Shown here: positions 1-8,864 of the stretch, piece after piece
Position numbering within the stretch: the stretch's first letter is position 1
Layout: each line of letters begins with the position of its first letter
Source: Pseudarthrobacter sp. PS3-L1
GTDB taxonomy: Bacteria; Actinomycetota; Actinomycetes; Actinomycetales; Micrococcaceae
Length of the DNA: 64,000 nucleotides
Direction of reading: 5' to 3'
Assembly (NCBI RefSeq): GCF_030063285.1
Contig: NZ_JASISU010000003.1
Location: 310,001-374,000, forward strand
Made by a program: the position numbers and the translations under genes
The notes under the pieces: model-generated
Seen by the model: the letters and a program-made list of their open reading frames with translations, nothing else
What the model was told of the DNA's origin: nothing
Databases searched by the model: none

Positions 1-2
1 CG

Positions 3-146
3 GTGCCGCTACCCTTCGAGGAGATCCAGTTGAGAATGGTAGACCAGATCCGCAACGTGATGCTTTCCACCGCAACCATGCCGCTGACAGTGCCCTCCCT
101 TGATACAAAAATCTTTGCCGGGAGGTCGGAATCCATGATCACCTAG
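3..146 (+). CDS. C-terminal fragment of an unrecognised protein (5' end outside window)
   Basis: An open frame runs in from the left edge and ends at a TAG at 144-146, giving about 47 residues that start VPLPFEEIQLRM and end AGRSESMIT. Amino-acid use looks like real coding sequence, and the next gene begins 119 bases downstream on the same strand. I do not recognise the family from this tail. It could also be a chance frame, because no ribosome-binding site or start is visible inside the window. Confidence 0.35.
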   Translation: MPLPFEEIQLRMVDQIRNVMLSTATMPLTVPSLDTKIFAGRSESMIT

Positions 147-265
147 GCGAACACGTTCCGCTCATGGTGGGGCCTGGACCACCGATTCCGTAAAATTCAG
201 CGTGTTCTAGGCGGCCTAGTTCGCCCGTGTCGCCGCCCAGGACGAATTCTTGGCAGGATGGGACC

Positions 266-1315
266 ATGACTGCACAGCGCCCCACTACTTTCCTCTGGAC
301 CGGCTGCTATACCTCCGAGCGCGGTGGCACGGGAACTGGAATCGGCAGCGTCACCGCCGGGCCAGACGGCACCGGCCCCACGGGAACCGCCCTGGCAACC
401 CCCTCACCGTCGTTCGTGGCAGTACACCCCACCCTTCCTGTGGTGTATGCCGTGGGTGAATCGGACCAGACGGTAGGCACGTTTCGCCGGGTCGGAGACG
501 CGGGACTGGAACGCATGGGCAGCGATCATGCGGCAGGCGAGGCTGCTTGCCACGTTGCAGTGGACCCGCAAGGCCGGTTTCTAGTAGCCACCTGCTACGG
601 CGATGGCCAGGTCATCGTGTTCGAGCTGGACGACAACGGCTCAATCTCCGGACGGTTCGTCGCTGCACCGTCCGTGGACCCCCACGCTAGCGGTGCGGGC
701 CCAGAAGCGGAGCAGCGATCCAGCCGGGCGCACTCTAGCCTCATGCTCTCCGATGGCCGTGTCATGACCACTGACCTGGGGCATGACCAGCTCCGCATCT
801 GGTCCTATCACCCGGGCCGCGGACTCGAACAGGACGCGCAGGTGACGCTCCCCTTGGGCAGCGGGCCCCGGCATATGGTGGAGCTTCCAGGGGGCAACGT
901 GGCAGTTGTGTCCGAATACTCCATCGAGGTTTTCATCGCGGCCCGGGATCACGGTCACTACGCATTGGCTTTCCAGGGGCCAGCGACACTGGAACCCGCC
1001 GCAAAGGACGACGCGGCAGCCGAAATCTGCCTCTCCCCCGATGGGCGCTTCGCCTACACGGGTGTCCGGAGCAGCAACCGGATCGGTGTCCTGGCTGTTG
1101 CGGCTGACGGGCTTGCGCTCACTCCCGTGGCAGATGTTCCAAGCAGCGGAGACTGGCCGCGGCACCACATAGTCGTCGAGGGGCTCCTGCTGGTAGCGCA
1201 TGAGCGTTCCAACGAAATCACCACGTTTACGCTCGACCCTGACACCGGGCTCCCGACCGGGGCTCCACAGTCGGTCCCCAGCGGCTCACCTACGGCGCTG
1301 ATCTTGGCGGGCTGA
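266..1315 (+). CDS. Lactonase-family seven-bladed beta-propeller protein
   Basis: About 349 residues resembling the cytosolic 6-phosphogluconolactonase-type propeller family (Lactonase, PF10282). Typical features are the opening TGCYTSERGGTGTGIG, the repeated blade pattern such as SFVAVHPTLPVVYAVGE, HVAVDPQGRFLVATCYGDG, CLSPDGRFAYTGVR and GDWPRHH, and the closing GSPTALI. Members hydrolyse 6-phosphogluconolactone in some bacteria, but many have unknown substrates, so the reaction is only inferred. The ATG at 266 is preferred over an upstream GTG at 227, because AGGA lies 7 bases before it and the extra N-terminal residues do not resemble the family. It stands alone, convergent with malQ. Confidence 0.85.
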   Translation: MTAQRPTTFLWTGCYTSERGGTGTGIGSVTAGPDGTGPTGTALATPSPSFVAVHPTLPVVYAVGESDQTVGTFRRVGDAGLERMGSDHAAGEAACHVAVDPQGRFLVATCYGDGQVIVFELDDNGSISGRFVAAPSVDPHASGAGPEAEQRSSRAHSSLMLSDGRVMTTDLGHDQLRIWSYHPGRGLEQDAQVTLPLGSGPRHMVELPGGNVAVVSEYSIEVFIAARDHGHYALAFQGPATLEPAAKDDAAAEICLSPDGRFAYTGVRSSNRIGVLAVAADGLALTPVADVPSSGDWPRHHIVVEGLLLVAHERSNEITTFTLDPDTGLPTGAPQSVPSGSPTALILAG

Positions 1316-1327
1316 GCCCACAGTCAT

Positions 1328-1363
1328 GCTGAGGATCCCGGCCGTGAGATAAGGTTCCTCAGC
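1328..1363. terminator. Inverted repeat between convergent lactonase and malQ genes
   Basis: GCTGAGGA at 1328-1335 pairs with TCCTCAGC at 1356-1363, and a longer-range pair (GATCCCGGC at 1334-1342 with GCCGGGATC at 1386-1394) overlaps it. It lies in the 77-base gap between two converging genes, where a shared terminator is expected. There is no clear T tract, so the call is tentative. Confidence 0.4.
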
Positions 1364-1392
1364 ACAGCAAAGTCAATGAAAGCCAGCCGGGA

Positions 1393-3534
1393 TCATCGCA
1401 GTGATTCAGTCACAGCTGCCAGTAGCTTGTTGAACCGCACGCTGTCCGCAAGATCGTCCAGCAAAACGGCTCGGCCTTTGTCATCGGCTAGGGGAACCTG
1501 CCAGTTGGGATAGACATCGGCAGTAGTTCCGGGCTGGTTTTGGACCCGTCGCTCCCCTACGGCATCCACCAGGGCAACGCCCAGAAGGACTGATGGCGCC
1601 TGGGCCAGGAGTTGGTGCAGTGCAACGATCACGTCCTCCTCATCCGTTGTGTCCGAGTTGAGAAGTCCTCGTTGGCGGACCAGGACAAGCATGTCGTCAA
1701 TAGTGGCAGCATGCTCCGCACGCTCTTCTTCCACCGGACGTTCCAGCAGGCCCAGATCCTCGCGAAGGTCAACATGGTCCCCGGCCAGGTATCCGGCAGT
1801 GGGAGGAAGGTCATGCGTGTTGACGCTTGCAAGCGCCTGGACCCGGTAAGCCTCTGGCGGCAGCGGCGCACCGTCCTGGTTCTCGAACCAGAGAATTGAC
1901 GTCCCCAGGATGCCCCGGCTCGCCAAGTAGTCGCGAACCCAGGGCTCGAAGACACCTAGGTCCTCTCCGATCACGACCGCACCGGCCCGGTGTGCTTCCA
2001 ATGCCAGGACACCGAGCAGTGCTTCATGGTCATAGCCCACGTAGGCGCCGGCGGCCGGCGAATTCCCGGCCGGGACCCACCAGAGGCGGAACAAGCCCAG
2101 GATGTGGTCCACGCGGATTCCGCCCGCGTGACGTAAGACAGTGGAAAGCATCTGCGCGTAGGGGCGGTAGCCGGCTTCAGCCAACCTGACAGGATGCCAT
2201 GGCGGCTGGTTCCAGTCCTGGCCCTGCTGGTTGTACATGTCCGGCGGCGCACCGACGCTGACCCCGGGTGCGAGCGCGTCGCGCAATGACCACGCATCAG
2301 CGCTCTGCAGATCGGCGCCCACGGCAAGGTCATGGACAACGCCGAGCCGCATTCCAGAGTTCAGCGCAGTGCGCTGCGCCTCCGCCAACTGGGAATCACA
2401 AATCCACTGCAACCAGCGGTGGAAGGCGATCCGGTTGTCCAGGTCCGCCCGCAGTGACTCCACGGCAGCAGAGCCAATGACGCCGTCGTCGGACGTCCAG
2501 AACGGATCATTGGCCGCCTTGTCCTCGCGGATGGCGCTCCACAGCGCAAAATCATCCAGCCCAGACCCGGCTCCACGGCAGAATTCCTGGAAGTCATGTT
2601 CCCGGGCCGGACCACGAGGCACCAGGTACACCATGTCGAGAACCTTGAGCTTGGCGGCATACGTGGCGTCGCGGTCGAGTGCCCGGGGATCTGTATTCTG
2701 CGGTTCAAGGTCCTGGAAAAGCCCCTCGGCCACAGAGCGTTGGCTGGCACTAAGGTAGGCGAACTCCGCGACGGCCTCGACCCTGATGTACAGCGGGTGG
2801 AAAAAGCGCCTGGTGGAGGGCGAATAGGGCGAGGCCTGGACGGGCGGGGCCGGCTCGGCTGCGTGGAGCGGGTTGACCAGGATGTAATCCGCCCCGCGCT
2901 CCCCACTGATCGCGGCCAGATCTGCCAGGTCGCCAAAATCTCCGATTCCCCAGGATCTCTTGGAACGCACCGAATACAACTGCGTGGCCAGGCCCCAGCC
3001 GCGGCGCTGTTCGAATCGGTCGGCAGTGTCCAACCGGTCCGGGACCACCACGAGGGTGGCCGAGGCAGAGGTGGTGTCTGACCATGCCTGAAGCGTGTGA
3101 TAGCCCAGCGGTAGATTCCCAGGAAGTGCGAACGTGGCGCGTCCTACGGGGTTGCCGTCAACGTCCCGCGGCGGGAGCCAGACATCCTGCTGGGCCGCAT
3201 CAATGCTGCCGCCGCCTTCCAGTTCAATCCATAGGCTGGCAGGGGCACCGTCGAGGACGTGGACCGGCACAGTGGCATCCCGGCCTTCCCGGACCACCAC
3301 GCACGGCGGGAGCATCCTGCGCCACTGCGCAATGTCTGCCTCGATAAGCCCTGCCTGGACTGCGTCCTCCGTCCCGGCGTCCACGCCAAGGGACGCGAGG
3401 ACTTTCACGAGCGTCTCAGGCTGGACTTCCTGGGGTTGGCCTACCCAGTCCTGGTAGGCGGTCCTGACGCCATGCACTGCGCACAGTTGGTGCAGCGCCG
3501 TCAGCTGGTTCGAGGTTTCGGACGTTCCGGCCAC
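1393..3534 (-). CDS. malQ: 4-alpha-glucanotransferase (amylomaltase, GH77)
   Basis: A 713-residue cytosolic enzyme that moves alpha-1,4-glucan segments between maltodextrins during glycogen and maltose metabolism. GH77 hallmarks are present: the nucleophile Asp in IRVDH (about residue 476), the acid/base Glu in IGEDLG (about 524) and the third Asp in NTHDLP (about 575). YSVRSKRSWGIGDFGDL and ASPYSPSTRRFF are also typical. The roughly 150-residue N-terminal extension matches the long actinobacterial MalQ form, not the 500-residue plant/Thermus form. Its start lies 5 bases after the stop of the SRPBCC gene, so the two are probably co-transcribed. Confidence 0.95.
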   Translation of the reverse strand: MAGTSETSNQLTALHQLCAVHGVRTAYQDWVGQPQEVQPETLVKVLASLGVDAGTEDAVQAGLIEADIAQWRRMLPPCVVVREGRDATVPVHVLDGAPASLWIELEGGGSIDAAQQDVWLPPRDVDGNPVGRATFALPGNLPLGYHTLQAWSDTTSASATLVVVPDRLDTADRFEQRRGWGLATQLYSVRSKRSWGIGDFGDLADLAAISGERGADYILVNPLHAAEPAPPVQASPYSPSTRRFFHPLYIRVEAVAEFAYLSASQRSVAEGLFQDLEPQNTDPRALDRDATYAAKLKVLDMVYLVPRGPAREHDFQEFCRGAGSGLDDFALWSAIREDKAANDPFWTSDDGVIGSAAVESLRADLDNRIAFHRWLQWICDSQLAEAQRTALNSGMRLGVVHDLAVGADLQSADAWSLRDALAPGVSVGAPPDMYNQQGQDWNQPPWHPVRLAEAGYRPYAQMLSTVLRHAGGIRVDHILGLFRLWWVPAGNSPAAGAYVGYDHEALLGVLALEAHRAGAVVIGEDLGVFEPWVRDYLASRGILGTSILWFENQDGAPLPPEAYRVQALASVNTHDLPPTAGYLAGDHVDLREDLGLLERPVEEERAEHAATIDDMLVLVRQRGLLNSDTTDEEDVIVALHQLLAQAPSVLLGVALVDAVGERRVQNQPGTTADVYPNWQVPLADDKGRAVLLDDLADSVRFNKLLAAVTESLR

Positions 3535-3539
3535 CGGGA

Positions 3540-3986
3540 CTACTGCTGCGTCGCGAGTTCGTTGAGCTTGTCCCGCAGACCGTTCAGCGCCGGGTCGCGA
3601 AGGGAGTTGAATGCCGGCTTGACGAAGGGCTCCGCGATCCTGGCAAGGCCCTTGAGCTCAAACTCGGCGGTGTAGGTCACTCTGGACCCAGTGCCCAGCG
3701 GCGCGACATCAATACTGTCAAAAGAGATGACCGTTTTGTTTTCTCCCCTGAGCTTGATGTGTCCATCACGGAGCTCCTGCACAACGTAGACCAGTTCCTG
3801 GCGCTTGCCCTTGAACTCGGCTTCCGCCCGGTACTTGTTACCTACCGCGGACGTGCCGGGCTGCAGCTTCTCCACCACGGGGGTGCCGGGATCCCATTCG
3901 CTGGTATTTTCGAACTCGGAAAGGAACGCAAAAGCCTTTTCGGGGGACAGGGTGGTTTCGATACTTCCGCCAACGGTGATCATCAC
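3540..3986 (-). CDS. SRPBCC (START/Bet v1-fold) domain protein
   Basis: A 148-residue protein matching the polyketide-cyclase/CoxG-like SRPBCC fold. It has an N-terminal strand with SIETTLSPEKAFAFLSEFENTSEW, a middle VISFDSIDVAPLG and TYTAEFELKGLARIAEPFV, and a long C-terminal helix ending LRDKLNELAT. These proteins bind hydrophobic ligands in a deep cavity, and no specific ligand can be read from sequence. It is the upstream partner of malQ (5-base gap). Two consecutive ATGs are possible starts. Confidence 0.85.
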   Translation of the reverse strand: MMITVGGSIETTLSPEKAFAFLSEFENTSEWDPGTPVVEKLQPGTSAVGNKYRAEAEFKGKRQELVYVVQELRDGHIKLRGENKTVISFDSIDVAPLGTGSRVTYTAEFELKGLARIAEPFVKPAFNSLRDPALNGLRDKLNELATQQ

Positions 3987-4065
3987 CCCAGTCTAGGAAC
4001 ATTCCGCCGAGATAGCACCACCGCCTGCCACCACGTGACCACGTCGCTGCCGCAGGGGTGCCAGG

Positions 4066-5052
4066 TCAGCCCTCAGCGAGGGGGCGTCGCGCCCACCACG
4101 CTGCAACAACTGCACCTGAAACGTTATGCCACAGGGAAAACACTGCCGAGGGCAGCGCCGCGAGCGGGCTGAAGTGCGCAGTTGCCAGGGTGGCTGCGAG
4201 TCCTGAGTTCTGCATCCCAACCTCAAAAGCCAAAGCCCTGCGGGCCCGCGCATCCAGGCGTCCCAGTTTGCCCGCAAGGTAGCCCAGGCCCAAACCAAAA
4301 CCGTTGTGCAGCACCACGGCCAGGAAAACAATTCCCCCTGCGGCAACAAGCTTTGCTGCGCTTCCGGCAACAACAATCGCGACAATCAGGGAGATTACAA
4401 CGGCGGATGCCCAAGGCAGAACTGGCAGGACCTTGGCTACCGCCCGGCGGAGGAACAGCCGGGCCAGGAGACCAGCGATCACCGGAATGAGCACCGTTTT
4501 GAGGATGTCCAGCACCATGCTTCCGGCATCAATCCGCAGATAGGACCCTGCCAAGAACAGCACCAGCAACGGCGTGACAATGGGGGCCAAGAGTGTCGAG
4601 ACGGACGCAACGGCAACCGAGAGCGCCACGTCCCCCTTGGCCAGGAATGCCATCACGTTCGAGGCGGTCCCGGAAGGCGCGCAGCCCACCAGGATCACTC
4701 CTACAGCAAGCTCGGGGCTGAGGTTGAGAGCCACAGCGATCAGCCACCCAGCCCCGGGCATGATCACGTAATGGGCCACGATGCCCAGGACCACCGCCCA
4801 CGGCCGCTTGGCCACCGCCGCAAAATCCGGCGGGGTAAGCGTTAGTCCCATGCAGAACATGATGACGCCCAACAGGTAGGGCACGGCCGGAGACATTGGT
4901 TTGAAGGCCCCCGGTGCCAGGAATCCTGCGACGCCGGCGAGAACCACGAGGACGGGGAAGACCGTGACAGCGATCCGTGCAATCTTGGCTTCTGCCGCCA
5001 ACGCTGGGTTCAGGGAGAATGTCTGGCTCTGGGATTTAGTTGCCTCGGGCAT
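4066..5052 (-). CDS. Bile acid:sodium symporter (BASS) family transporter
   Basis: A 328-residue integral membrane protein with about nine hydrophobic segments and BASS/SBF-family motifs: MFCMGLTLTPPDF, GCAPSGTASNVMAFLAKGDVALSV, and FEVGMQNSGLAATLATAHF near the C-terminus. Bacterial members import organic anions (for example pantoate, pyruvate-like acids or bile acids) with sodium. The substrate here is unknown. It is monocistronic on the minus strand, flanked by malQ/SRPBCC and the urease operon's last gene. Confidence 0.87.
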   Translation of the reverse strand: MPEATKSQSQTFSLNPALAAEAKIARIAVTVFPVLVVLAGVAGFLAPGAFKPMSPAVPYLLGVIMFCMGLTLTPPDFAAVAKRPWAVVLGIVAHYVIMPGAGWLIAVALNLSPELAVGVILVGCAPSGTASNVMAFLAKGDVALSVAVASVSTLLAPIVTPLLVLFLAGSYLRIDAGSMVLDILKTVLIPVIAGLLARLFLRRAVAKVLPVLPWASAVVISLIVAIVVAGSAAKLVAAGGIVFLAVVLHNGFGLGLGYLAGKLGRLDARARRALAFEVGMQNSGLAATLATAHFSPLAALPSAVFSLWHNVSGAVVAAWWARRPLAEG

Positions 5053-5164
5053 CCAACAAGAGTGTCACCACCCCTGATTTTGCGCCACTTCGTGACATCC
5101 GTATGTCACCGACGCGAGGCACAAGTCCAGCTGGACCAAGTCTTCGATCCGCGACATGGACGCC

Positions 5165-6214
5165 TTACGCGCGCCGGGCCCCTCGCCGGCTCCGCAGCAC
5201 GGCAACGCCCCAGACAACAAGCAGCGTCCCTGCCAGCAGTAGGCCGGCCTCCCCCAGGTCCACAGTGCCCAGCCAGGTGGTCAACGGATCATCCAGGCCC
5301 AACGCGGCATTCAGGAAACCACCCAGGGTGATGCAGGAGATGAAGAGCGCCGATACTGCGGAGATCCCCGTAATGACTGCGTTGAAGCCAAGTTTTCGGC
5401 GCGGGTTCTGCAGGGCGGATCGGTACATGGTCAGCACAGCCACCCCGTTCAGGGAATCGAACAGGGTCATTGCCGCAGTGAACGCCAGTGGCAGTGCCAG
5501 CAGGGTCAGCGGCGGAACTCCGGCAAGCGCGGCAGCGGTTGTCATTACCAGCAGACCAATGGTGGTTGCGGTGTCGAATCCGAGCCCAAAAAGGAATCCA
5601 ATGACATAGATGTTGCGCGGATGCCGCACTTTGGACAGCGGCCTGGCCAGGAGCCTGGCAACCAGGCCCTTGGCTTCTAGGTCTTCCAGCGCAATGTCAG
5701 CGTTGTTGGCCGAGGACCTGTACAGCCGAGTGGCCTGCACAAAGGCAGCCCCATTGAACAGGCCCATGGCCAACAGGAAGAGGCCTGACACTCCGCTGCC
5801 AATCAGGCCAAGCACCAGGTTGCCCGTGGTCCCGTCCTCCATCCAGGTGCTCACCAGTGATGCACCGGATATCAGCAGCACCCCGGCCAGGAAGACCACT
5901 GTGCTGTGTCCCAGGCTGAACGCGAAGCCCACGCTCACGGGGTCCTTGCCCTGAGCCACAAAGCGCCGGGTGGCGTTGTCTATAGCGGCCAAGTGGTCCC
6001 AGTCGTAGCTGTGTTTGATGCCGGCAAGGTACGCAGTCAACACCAGCCCAAGGGCCAGCGGCTGCGCACCGTCACCCATGAATCCCGTCAGCAACAGCAC
6101 GACGGCGGCAGCGTGCAGGGTTGCCACCGCACCGAAGGTGATGGACAGGCGTGTCCGTCGCGGCAGTGTTTCGCGGTCCAGGTAAAGCCGGGTAAAGAGA
6201 GTGGAGGTAGCCAT
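5165..6214 (-). CDS. NiCoT-family nickel/cobalt transporter at end of urease operon
   Basis: A 349-residue membrane permease with the NiCoT metal signature in a diverged form (GIKHSYDWDHLAAIDNATR, holding the H-x4-DH core), a second motif FSLGHSTVVFLAG, and FGLGFDTATTIGLLV. The family takes up Ni2+ (and Co2+) with high affinity. Its start codon overlaps the ureD stop by one base (TGATG), so it is translationally coupled to urease maturation. That context argues for nickel supply to urease. HoxN, NixA and UreH-type names are all used for such proteins. Confidence 0.92.
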   Translation of the reverse strand: MATSTLFTRLYLDRETLPRRTRLSITFGAVATLHAAAVVLLLTGFMGDGAQPLALGLVLTAYLAGIKHSYDWDHLAAIDNATRRFVAQGKDPVSVGFAFSLGHSTVVFLAGVLLISGASLVSTWMEDGTTGNLVLGLIGSGVSGLFLLAMGLFNGAAFVQATRLYRSSANNADIALEDLEAKGLVARLLARPLSKVRHPRNIYVIGFLFGLGFDTATTIGLLVMTTAAALAGVPPLTLLALPLAFTAAMTLFDSLNGVAVLTMYRSALQNPRRKLGFNAVITGISAVSALFISCITLGGFLNAALGLDDPLTTWLGTVDLGEAGLLLAGTLLVVWGVAVLRSRRGARRA

Positions 6215-7080
6215 CAGTATTTCCTCAGGTTAAGGGGCGCCTGCCCGGTCCAGCGGGTGCGAAGAAGCGCGGTGCAGGATCCCAGCAGTGCACTGAGTAC
6301 CTCGGTGCTGTTGGACAGGGACCGGAGGATCAGGCCGGTGGTGCCCGCTACGGTGCGGGTGAGGGAGACCCCCGTGTGCGCACCAGCGCCTGCGGTGAGG
6401 ACTGACAGTTCATCAGCCAGGCCCTGATCCACCCGGGGATCAACAACCACCAGCGAGCCAAGGTGACTAAACCCCTCCATGAAACCCATGCCTGTGACGT
6501 CAGTGAGCGGTGGCCGGATCAGCAGGTTGTCCAAAGCCAGCAGCTCGGCCCCGGCCCCCATCCGCCCGGGAGTTTCTACCCGAATCTCATTCCGCAAGCG
6601 CACTTCCTCGTACCGGAATGATGCCCCGTCCGGGGACCACCCCGGCGTAATGATCTCTGTGCTGACCAAGGATGATGTAGGGCTCACGGTGTACAACGAC
6701 CCCTGCCGGTAGGAAGCCTCCCGGTAGGCAATGAGCTGATCGGGGACCAGCTCCAACCGCGCCCGCTCCCCCAATCGCACGCTCATGCGCTGCTCGGCGA
6801 AGGATCCTGGCGTGCGGTACACCTTGGTAGCCGACTGCGTCGCAAGCAGCAGGTCGGCCCCGTCCTCCACCTCAACATCAATCACAAACAGATCAGCTCC
6901 CAGGTAGGCGCCGCCAGGATTGACCATCACGAAGCAGACCTGCCCGGACTCATCCAGGTAGTGCGGGCGAAGAACGCGCAGTGCCCCCTCGTGAAATTGC
7001 CGCGTCGCCACGGACCGGCCCTGCCGGAGACCAATGGAGAGCCGGAGCGTACCCATGGGTGCCGGTGCCACAAGGGACAC
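6214..7080 (-). CDS. ureD: Urease accessory protein UreD (UreH)
   Basis: A 288-residue scaffold that binds apo-urease together with UreF and UreG and channels nickel to the active site. Recognisable stretches are PHYLDESGQVCFVMVNPGGAY, LATQSATKVYRTPG, VPDQLIAYREASYRQG and GMGFMEGFSHLGSL. It starts with GTG overlapping the ureG stop in TAGTG, and its own stop overlaps the nickel transporter start. The line-up of ureG, ureD and transporter with 1-base overlaps points to one tightly coupled unit. Confidence 0.93.
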   Translation of the reverse strand: MSLVAPAPMGTLRLSIGLRQGRSVATRQFHEGALRVLRPHYLDESGQVCFVMVNPGGAYLGADLFVIDVEVEDGADLLLATQSATKVYRTPGSFAEQRMSVRLGERARLELVPDQLIAYREASYRQGSLYTVSPTSSLVSTEIITPGWSPDGASFRYEEVRLRNEIRVETPGRMGAGAELLALDNLLIRPPLTDVTGMGFMEGFSHLGSLVVVDPRVDQGLADELSVLTAGAGAHTGVSLTRTVAGTTGLILRSLSNSTEVLSALLGSCTALLRTRWTGQAPLNLRKY

Positions 7081-7697
7081 TAGTTGGCGAGGTCGAGCAT
7101 CAGGACGTCCCGGCGTACCCAGTTGATGACGGCGTCCAGGCCTTCGTCGGTTTTAAGGTTGGTGAAACAGAATGGTTTGGAGCCGCGGAACTCGCGTGAA
7201 TCGCGTTCCATGACGCCCAGGTCCGCGCCGACGTGCGGTGCCAGATCGGTTTTGTTGATGATGAAGAGATCCGATTTGATCATTCCCTGCCCTGCCTTAC
7301 GGGGAATCTTCTCACCTTGGGCCACGTCGATGATGTAAATGGAGAAGTCCACCAGTTCGGGGCTGAACGTTGCGGAAAGATTGTCACCACCTGACTCCAC
7401 AAAGATCACCTGGAGGTCCTCATGCCTGGCCATGAGTTCGGCAATCGCCGCAGTGTTCATGGAGGTATCCTCGCGGATGGCCGTGTGCGGACAGCCGCCA
7501 GTTTCCACGCCAATGATCCGGTCCACAGGAAGAATGCCGTTGGCGGCAAGGATTTTTGCGTCCTCGATGGTGTAAATGTCGTTGGTGATGGCGGCCATGG
7601 AAATCTCACCGCTCATGTGCCGGGTCAGCCGCTCCACCAGCTGGGTCTTACCTGCCCCGACGGGTCCGCCAATACCGATTTTGATAGGTTCTCTCAT
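7080..7697 (-). CDS. ureG: Urease accessory GTPase UreG
   Basis: A 205-residue SIMIBI-class GTPase that drives nickel insertion into urease. It shows the P-loop GGPVGAGKT near the N-terminus, the nickel-binding CPH triad in [15 protein letters not shown], the [15 protein letters not shown] segment and the [13 protein letters not shown] guanine-recognition motif. Length and order are normal for the family. It lies 12 bases after ureF and overlaps ureD by one base. Confidence 0.97.
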   Translation of the reverse strand: MREPIKIGIGGPVGAGKTQLVERLTRHMSGEISMAAITNDIYTIEDAKILAANGILPVDRIIGVETGGCPHTAIREDTSMNTAAIAELMARHEDLQVIFVESGGDNLSATFSPELVDFSIYIIDVAQGEKIPRKAGQGMIKSDLFIINKTDLAPHVGADLGVMERDSREFRGSKPFCFTNLKTDEGLDAVINWVRRDVLMLDLAN

Positions 7698-7709
7698 GCT
7701 GTCCTCCTG

Positions 7710-8393
7710 TTAGCTCATAAACATGCGGGCACGTTGTCTTTCATGCCGCATTTGCGAAATTTCCAGTCCAGGGCTGACTGCCCCAAAGTCATCCACATCC
7801 AGGTGGCCAATGCTCTCGACGGCGGCAGCGACGTCGTCGGCCGCGTGCCTGAGCAACCGTTGCCCGGCGTTCTGGCCCAGCGGAATGGCCCGGACGGCGT
7901 TCTGCGTCAGTGTTGTCGCGGTGGCAAAAAGGTACGCGCCCAGCGCTTCGGCCAGCGGGATACCCAAGGACCGTGCGACGACGGCAAACGCCAGTGGTTG
8001 GTGGCCCGCTGCGCGCCCCGTGGACACCAGATCCCGGTACAGGTCCAGGTCCACGGAGGGAAACACATCGCCACCGATCTCCAGGAGCCGTCCGCCCATC
8101 TTCATGCTGGCTTCCCGTACCTGCCGCGGCAACAGCTGCGCGGAGAGCAATTCATCGAGCTGTCCCACGTCTGAGCCTTCGTAGAGGAACCGTATGGCCA
8201 GGCCGTCCGAGTAGGTCAGCGGCTGGGCTATGAATGCTGATAGCCATACCCCAAAGGATTCTTCGTTACAGATCAGCTCGCGTTCAATGTAGGGCTCGAA
8301 TCCCAGCGAGTGCGCAAAGGCCCCGGTAGGAAGCGCGGAGTCGGTCAGCTGCGCAAGGGCAAGCTGGTAGCTCTTAGTGGCTGTGTTCAGCAT
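7710..8393 (-). CDS. ureF: Urease accessory protein UreF
   Basis: A 227-residue helical protein that gates UreG GTPase activity within the UreDFG complex. Family features are the N-terminal LTDSALPTGAFAHSLGFEPYI, the central HQPLAFAVVARSLGIPLAEAL, and the C-terminal NAVRAIPLGQNAGQRLL. Its start overlaps the end of ureE by 20 bases, in a different frame. Confidence 0.93.
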   Translation of the reverse strand: MLNTATKSYQLALAQLTDSALPTGAFAHSLGFEPYIERELICNEESFGVWLSAFIAQPLTYSDGLAIRFLYEGSDVGQLDELLSAQLLPRQVREASMKMGGRLLEIGGDVFPSVDLDLYRDLVSTGRAAGHQPLAFAVVARSLGIPLAEALGAYLFATATTLTQNAVRAIPLGQNAGQRLLRHAADDVAAAVESIGHLDVDDFGAVSPGLEISQMRHERQRARMFMS

Positions 8394-8856
8394 GGCGGAA
8401 AGGAACGGGCATCACGCGTTCCTGGCGGTCGTAGGGGACTTCGACATGACGGAGGTAATCCTCCACGGTGTGGTCGTAGGCGCACACCATGACTTCGGCG
8501 GCGTACTCGGACTCGTTGTCGAAAAACTGGGCCTGCAGGTGCCTGTTCCCTAGCGAGTGGGCCACCACACCCATTTCGTGAACGGTTCTCGGGGCAATAA
8601 CCAAGACATCAGTGGGCAGCACGGAGATGACGATCATGTTGGTTTCGGCAACGTGGAGGATATCGCCGTCACGCAGATCCCCGGCTGTGGAGGGCAGGCG
8701 GATGCCGATCTCTTTGCCGTGGTCAGTGGTGACCCGTTGGATCCGCTTGACGAGCTGGCCGCTGGGGAGCACAACTTTCTCGCGGTGCAGCCCCTGGTAT
8801 GCGGAGTCCGTGGAAGACAGGTCATGCAGGTTGCCAAGAATCTTTTCAATGATCAC
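8374..8856 (-). CDS. ureE: Urease accessory nickel metallochaperone UreE
   Basis: A 160-residue protein with the UreE two-domain layout: an N-terminal peptide-binding domain (VVLPSGQLVKRIQRVTTDHG) and a metal-binding domain (MGVVAHSLGNRHLQAQF, then VMVCAYDHTVEDYLRH). The tail RHAEHSH is only mildly histidine rich compared with the long poly-His tail of Klebsiella UreE. It hands Ni2+ to UreG. It begins 8 bases after the ureC stop. Confidence 0.94.
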   Translation of the reverse strand: MIIEKILGNLHDLSSTDSAYQGLHREKVVLPSGQLVKRIQRVTTDHGKEIGIRLPSTAGDLRDGDILHVAETNMIVISVLPTDVLVIAPRTVHEMGVVAHSLGNRHLQAQFFDNESEYAAEVMVCAYDHTVEDYLRHVEVPYDRQERVMPVPFRHAEHSH

Positions 8857-8864
8857 GGAATCTC